Below, in pieces: positions 62,609 through 64,000 of a stretch of DNA of 64,000 bases. Numbering within the stretch: the first letter of the stretch is position 1; every line of letters begins with the position of its first letter. A program made the translations under genes and the position numbers. Source of the DNA: Streptomyces abyssomicinicus (GTDB taxonomy: Bacteria > Actinomycetota > Actinomycetes > Streptomycetales > Streptomycetaceae); NCBI RefSeq assembly GCF_008974245.1, contig NZ_BBZI01000005.1:1536751-1600750 (forward strand), given 5' to 3'. A model generated the notes under the pieces. That model searched no databases. It was not told where the DNA came from and saw only the letters and a list, made by a program, of their open reading frames with translations.

Positions 62609-63501
62609 CAGGCCTGCTCGACACCCTCCTCGCGGGCCTCGCCCTCGGAGCGGTCTACGCGCTGGTGGCGCTCGGCTTCGTGATCATCTTCAAGGCGTCG
62701 CACGTCATGAACTTCGCCCACGGCTCCATGCTGCTCCTCGGCGGCTACCTCACCGCTGTGCTCCACGAGCACCTGGGCTTCGCCGCGGCCCTGGCGGTGG
62801 GCGTCCTCGCCACCGCCGCGCTGGCCGGCGCCGTCGACCGGGTCCTGCTGCAGCGGCTGCCCCAGGACCCCAAGGCGGCCCACGTCGCCACCATCGTCAC
62901 CATCGGCATCGACATCCTGCTCGTCACCGACCTGGCCCGCCGGATCGGCGGCGACCTGCTGTCGCTCGGCGACCCGTGGGGCGACAAGGTCCGCACCCTC
63001 GGACCGGTGACCGTGCCCGACAGCCGGCTGGCCGCCGTCGCCGTCTCCGCGCTCGTCATCGGCGCCGTCTTCGCCCTCTTCCGGTACAGCCGCTGGGGCC
63101 TGTCGCTGCGCTGTGCGGCCGAGGACACCGAGGCCGCCGCCCTCCAGGGCGTCCGGCTGGGCCGGACCCGCATGCTCGCCTGGTGCCTGGCCGGCGCCCT
63201 CGCCGCCCTGGCGGCGGTGTTCCTCGCCGCCTTCCCGGCCACCGGCCTGGAGCGCACCACCGGCCAGATCGCCCTCAAGGCTTTCCCCGCCGCCATCCTC
63301 GGCGGCCTCGCCTCACCCGTCGGCGCCCTCGCCGGCAGCCTGGTGATCGGCCTGACCGAGGCCTTCGTCATCACCTACCAGAGCGACCTGCACGTCCTCG
63401 GCGACGGGCTGAGCGACGTCGCCCCCTACGTGGTGATGATCCTGGTGCTGCTGGTGCGGCCCAACGGACTCTTCGGCGCGAAGGGAGCGGTCCGTGTCTG
63501 A
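62605..63501 (+). CDS. livH: Branched-chain amino acid-type ABC transporter permease LivH
   Basis: A 298-residue integral membrane permease with about eight helices. It begins LLAGLALGAVYALVALGFVIIFKASHVMNFAHGSML, the LivH signature, and has RYSRWGLSLRCAAEDTEAAALQGV, the cytoplasmic EAA-like loop that contacts the ATPases. Its ATG overlaps the livG stop codon, and its stop overlaps livM by eight bases. Four of the five usual parts of the transporter are visible; the binding protein must lie beyond the window or elsewhere. Confidence 0.94.
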   Translation: MTGLLDTLLAGLALGAVYALVALGFVIIFKASHVMNFAHGSMLLLGGYLTAVLHEHLGFAAALAVGVLATAALAGAVDRVLLQRLPQDPKAAHVATIVTIGIDILLVTDLARRIGGDLLSLGDPWGDKVRTLGPVTVPDSRLAAVAVSALVIGAVFALFRYSRWGLSLRCAAEDTEAAALQGVRLGRTRMLAWCLAGALAALAAVFLAAFPATGLERTTGQIALKAFPAAILGGLASPVGALAGSLVIGLTEAFVITYQSDLHVLGDGLSDVAPYVVMILVLLVRPNGLFGAKGAVRV

Positions 63502-64000
63502 CGCCGCCAAGCCCCTGCTGCGCCTGACCGGGCTGCTGCTCCCGCTGCTGGTCCTGTGCGCCCTGCCGTTCTACCTGGAGTCCTACTGGCTGCGGATCGG
63601 CCTGTTCTCCATGGCCGCGGCCATCGGCGCCGTCGGGCTGAGCCTGCTGTCCGGCACCGCCGGCCAGCTCTCCATGGGTCACGCCTTCTTCCTGGCCGTC
63701 GGCGCCTACGGCTACGTCTGGTTCTCCGGCGACCCCGGCCTGGGCCTCCCGCCGGTCGTCGCCATGGTGCTGGCCGTCCTGCTCGCCGGTGCCGCGGGCG
63801 GCGTCTTCAGCCCGGTCGCCGGCCGGGTGAAGGGCATGTACCTGGGCATCGCCACCCTGGCGCTGGTCTTCGTCGGCCACCACCTGATGCTCACCATGGA
63901 CGGCGTCACCGGCGGCTTCAACGGCCGTTCGGTGGAGCCGATGGAGATCGGCGGCCTCGTCCTCGACTCCGGACACGACGACCTCGCGGTGCTGGGCGTG
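63494..64000 (+). CDS. livM: Branched-chain amino acid-type ABC transporter permease LivM (5' part)
   Basis: The first 169 residues of LivM, cut by the window edge. It starts at GTG 63494, inside the livH stop region (overlap of eight bases), with GAAGGGAG at good spacing. At least four hydrophobic helices are visible, and SGTAGQLSMGHAFFLAVGAYG (20 of its residues in a row at about 56-75) is the LivM signature, followed by KGMYLGIATLALVFV. It should pair with LivH in the membrane. Confidence 0.92.
   Translation, partial: MSDAAKPLLRLTGLLLPLLVLCALPFYLESYWLRIGLFSMAAAIGAVGLSLLSGTAGQLSMGHAFFLAVGAYGYVWFSGDPGLGLPPVVAMVLAVLLAGAAGGVFSPVAGRVKGMYLGIATLALVFVGHHLMLTMDGVTGGFNGRSVEPMEIGGLVLDSGHDDLAVLGV

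Overview
The window is about 73% G+C by eye. It has strong third-position GC bias, AGGAGG-like ribosome sites, many GTG starts and gene content typical of Streptomyces (RmdA-type GGDEF-EAL protein, ergothioneine operon, roadblock proteins, DUF1876, DUF5709, SpoIIE-type phosphatase, graspetide genes). It reads as a stretch of Streptomyces chromosome. I saw no rRNA, tRNA, insertion sequence, prophage, CRISPR array or replication origin, and I noticed no TTA codon in the annotated genes. From memory, the order egtABCD, sugar-binding lipoprotein, dodecin, sdh, LysR, DUF1876, rmdA resembles the SCO0910-SCO0928 region of S. coelicolor; this was not checked.

1-14.5 kb: a truncated lipase maturation factor gene; a PAS-GAF-PP2C-HATPase phosphatase; an Fpg/Nei DNA glycosylase; two unrecognised minus-strand genes and an ECF sigma factor; a Tat-type polysaccharide deacetylase; a class F sortase divergent from a C-terminally anchored secreted protein; a DUF4239 membrane protein with a proline-rich surface protein; RmdA and DUF1876. 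13.6-25.4 kb: a LysR regulator divergent from the menaquinone-type succinate dehydrogenase operon sdhCAB, a HAD hydrolase, dodecin, a sugar-binding lipoprotein under a DasR-like operator, and the overlapping ergothioneine genes egtABCD.

25.4-43.4 kb is accessory and regulatory: small stress-type proteins, a virginiamycin-B-lyase-like propeller, NADP glutamate dehydrogenase, a bacterial-type PARG translationally coupled to an unknown small protein, a STAND-like NTPase with TPRs, LysR and TetR regulators facing their likely targets across visible dyads, and several genes whose MerR-type or sigma-70-type promoters imply leaderless transcripts. 43.5-50.2 kb: catalase, a DUF1232 protein and a PaoABC-like molybdenum aldehyde oxidoreductase operon with a DUF5709 gene at its head.

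50.3-64 kb: a roadblock gene pair; a minimal two-gene graspetide (ATP-grasp RiPP) locus; a GlsB/YeaQ membrane protein; a decayed PLP decarboxylase pseudogene that has lost its Schiff-base lysine; a secreted PETase-like cutinase; a large LuxR regulator; a PucR regulator; and the start of a livFGHM ABC transporter operon that runs off the right edge. The window is also rich in short tandem repeats (9, 12, 13, 17, 18, 22 and 34 bp units) in intergenic gaps and gene ends. Two separate 13-bp arrays share the same core motif.
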